Positions 30,217-31,320 of a stretch of DNA of 31,320 nucleotides are shown here, one piece after another. The DNA comes from a virus. Positions within the stretch are counted from its first letter, which is position 1; each line of letters starts with the position of its first letter. Both the position numbers and the translations under genes were made by a program. The notes under the pieces were generated by a model. That model made no database searches and was not told the origin of the DNA. It saw nothing but the letters and a program-made list of their open reading frames with translations. Where the stretch lies: positions 1-31,320 of IMG/VR virus record IMGVR_UViG_3300037247_000150; one strand, given 5' to 3'.

Positions 30217-30918
30217 ATGGCATTACATGAACCAACAACAATATTTCATGAGCCTGCCGTAAAGCCAGAGCCATTGGACATAAGGGAGGATGTGTCTGAT
30301 AAGTCCATCTCCTTTAATGGGCAGATATACAACTTCCCTGCAGATACCAACGATGAGGAGATGTTACAGTTCCTTAACGACATACCTGCAGATGAAGAGG
30401 CAACTGATGAGGAGCCACCAGAGCCATTTAGAGAGACAGCAGTCATTAAGAAGGACGAAGGGGTCAGGAAAGATAAAGATGACAACCACATCTCATACAG
30501 GGATACTGAGAAGCACCTTACAGGGGGTAGAGGACATCTACTTAACAAGGATGAGCGTAAATTATACCCTAAAGGTACAATCATACCAGACGAAGTGGTT
30601 GATGCTTGGTTTAAAGAGGACATGGAAGTGGCAGATGCTGACCTAACTAGCATACTTGAACAGAAGGCAACACATGTGCCAGATGAGGTGTATGATATCC
30701 TCCTGAACATGAGCTTTAACCTAGGCAAGAAGAACCTACTCAAGTTTAAGAAGATGTGGGCTGCAGTGGAAGTAGAGGATTGGGCAACAGTGTCCCATGA
30801 AATGCTGAACACAGGTGACAGCAAGAGTAAGTGGCATAAGCAAGTAGGTAACAGAGCAGTGAGACTAGCAAACAGAATGAGAGCATTAGCACCTAAGAGT
30901 GAGGAGCAGTTAACTTAG
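30217..30918 (+). CDS. T4-type lysozyme (GH24) with virion-type N-terminal extension
   Basis: 233 residues from the ATG at 30217 (GGGAG upstream). The C-terminal 150 residues are a T4-lysozyme-like muramidase: catalytic E81 (KKDEGVR), D96 (YRDTEKH) and T102 in TGGRGHLLNKDE, with the D-to-T spacing of T4 (D20, T26); E-to-D is longer (15 against 9). Later GH24 features are LLNMSFNLGKKNLLKFKKMW and the RAVRLANRMR end. The first 75 residues are acidic and hold ISFNGQIYNFPADTNDEEML, a motif seen in phage virion proteins. No signal peptide, so it needs a holin or delivery in the virion. Confidence 0.85.
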   Translation: MALHEPTTIFHEPAVKPEPLDIREDVSDKSISFNGQIYNFPADTNDEEMLQFLNDIPADEEATDEEPPEPFRETAVIKKDEGVRKDKDDNHISYRDTEKHLTGGRGHLLNKDERKLYPKGTIIPDEVVDAWFKEDMEVADADLTSILEQKATHVPDEVYDILLNMSFNLGKKNLLKFKKMWAAVEVEDWATVSHEMLNTGDSKSKWHKQVGNRAVRLANRMRALAPKSEEQLT

Positions 30919-30959
30919 CAACAACTGGTATCCCCAGTGAAGAGAGCTTTGGTGCTGCA

Positions 30960-31151
30960 GTGATAACCCAAGCTACTGACGTTGTGTTGTTAGCAACAGG
31001 TATACCTAGCACAGAGACTTTCGGTAGTCCGATAGTGTCACTGGAAGGTGATAAGATAATTAAGATAGATGGGCTAGGAGAGAAGATACTTGCTCAGAAC
31101 TTAGCATCAACAACGCTGTATTACAATGGTAGGGATTACTTCAGTATATAA
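30960..31151 (+). CDS. Small repeat protein (GIPSxExFG motif), start uncertain
   Basis: The first canonical start is GTG at 30960 (63 residues), with no good ribosome binding site. The frame is open from 30903 and encodes LATTGIPSEESFGAAV before the GTG, a clear copy of LLATGIPSTETFGSPIV after it, so the coding part probably begins earlier. GAGGAG lies at 30901-30906, but no ATG, GTG or TTG follows in this frame. A GTT (30909) is the closest candidate. GIPSxExFG motifs are common in short or C-terminal segments of phage tail proteins; their function is unknown. Confidence 0.55.
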   Translation: MITQATDVVLLATGIPSTETFGSPIVSLEGDKIIKIDGLGEKILAQNLASTTLYYNGRDYFSI

Positions 31152-31163
31152 CAGGCAAAAGAA

Positions 31164-31190
31164 AGCCCCAGTTAAGGGGCTATTCTTACT
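31164..31190. terminator. Bidirectional terminator between converging genes
   Basis: AGCCCC, loop AGTTAA, GGGGCT. On the minus strand it is followed by TTCTTTTG, on the plus strand by ATTCTTACTT. It sits exactly between the last rightward gene and a leftward gene ending at 31190, so it can stop transcripts from both sides. Confidence 0.8.
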
Positions 31191-31320
31191 TATAACTTAA
31201 GGTTTAACTTGTACTGCTCCGATAATACACGTAACACATACTTCTGATTGTCATCAAGGATAGTATTTTTACCTACCAACTCCAAGTACTCTGTCACACC
31301 TTGCATCTTAGTAGCAGCAG
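31190..31320 (-). CDS. Partial leftward gene at the right edge (C-terminus)
   Basis: The last 42 or so codons of a gene entering from the right. The visible end contains TKMQGVTEYLELVGKNTILD and RVLSEQYKLNLKL, amphipathic and helical. Its orientation, like the left arm, indicates that the early block resumes beyond the late module. Function cannot be told from the fragment. Confidence 0.65.
   Translation of the reverse strand, partial: AATKMQGVTEYLELVGKNTILDDNQKYVLRVLSEQYKLNLKL

Noticed and set aside
30246-30824. 192-codon minus-strand frame opposite the lysozyme
   Set aside because: Antisense shadow, serine-rich, no ribosome binding site, while the sense strand has clear catalytic motifs.
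1-31320. CRISPR array, insertion sequence, integrase or attachment site
   Set aside because: No regularly spaced repeats, transposase motifs, terminal inverted repeats or recombinase catalytic motifs were seen.

Overview
The window is part of the genome of a tailed double-stranded DNA phage with a T7-like (podovirus) virion. The evidence is a continuous rightward late module with terminase, portal, scaffold, major capsid, T7-type tail adaptor and nozzle, T7-type internal core proteins and a lysozyme, facing a leftward cluster of very small early-type genes. DNA is AT-rich (roughly 40 % G+C by eye), genes are packed with 1-8 nt overlaps (TAATG, ATGA), and there are no tail-tape-measure or sheath genes. 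LexA-type operators and sigma70-type promoters suggest a gammaproteobacterial host, probably marine; this is inference. No RNA polymerase, DNA polymerase, integrase or repressor lies in the window, and one gene runs off each end, so this is a fragment of a larger genome.

Layout. (1) Positions 1-6730, minus strand: about 22 mostly tiny genes in one leftward, translationally coupled operon. Recognisable members are a zinc-ribbon/TOPRIM primase at the far left, a helical phage protein that looks like a divergent HhH-GPD DNA glycosylase, two 39-residue membrane proteins, and a family of small FKxGD (SH3-like) paralogues. The rest are unknown and look like host-interaction genes. (2) Positions 6731-7939: a 1.2 kb control region with almost no coding capacity. 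It holds candidate promoters in both directions, two near-perfect LexA-type palindromes, direct repeats, and a self-contained leftward unit (promoter, 31-codon ORF, structured RNA, terminator). (3) Positions 7940-11398, plus strand: an acidic unknown protein, an HslV/proteasome-like Ntn hydrolase, a protein with unimolecular-spanin architecture, a SHOCT-like protein, virion surface proteins, an FmdB-like zinc ribbon, the putative small terminase and a membrane-anchored coiled coil. (4) Positions 11379-17344: large terminase, portal, a small helical protein, scaffold, major capsid protein and a capsid-associated protein, closed by a strong terminator. (5) Positions 17417-22621: fibre-like protein, tail nozzle, LamG-like protein, two small proteins and the tail adaptor. 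(6) Positions 22744-31151: GNAT acetyltransferase, gp14-like, giant gp16-like and gp15-like internal proteins, a T4-type lysozyme with a virion-type N-terminal extension, and a small repeat protein. A bidirectional terminator separates this from a leftward gene entering from the right.

How it works together. Leftward genes should supply replication and host takeover. The rightward module builds a capsid on a scaffold, packages through the portal and terminase, adds a short T7-type tail, and loads an internal core that would eject to form a channel. Lysis functions (spanin-like and lysozyme) are split between the two ends of the rightward module. The most unusual signals are the near-absence of GATC across the window (two sites seen), the LexA-like operator pair with its adjoining mini-transcription unit, and several ORFs with strong ribosome binding sites but no normal start codon.
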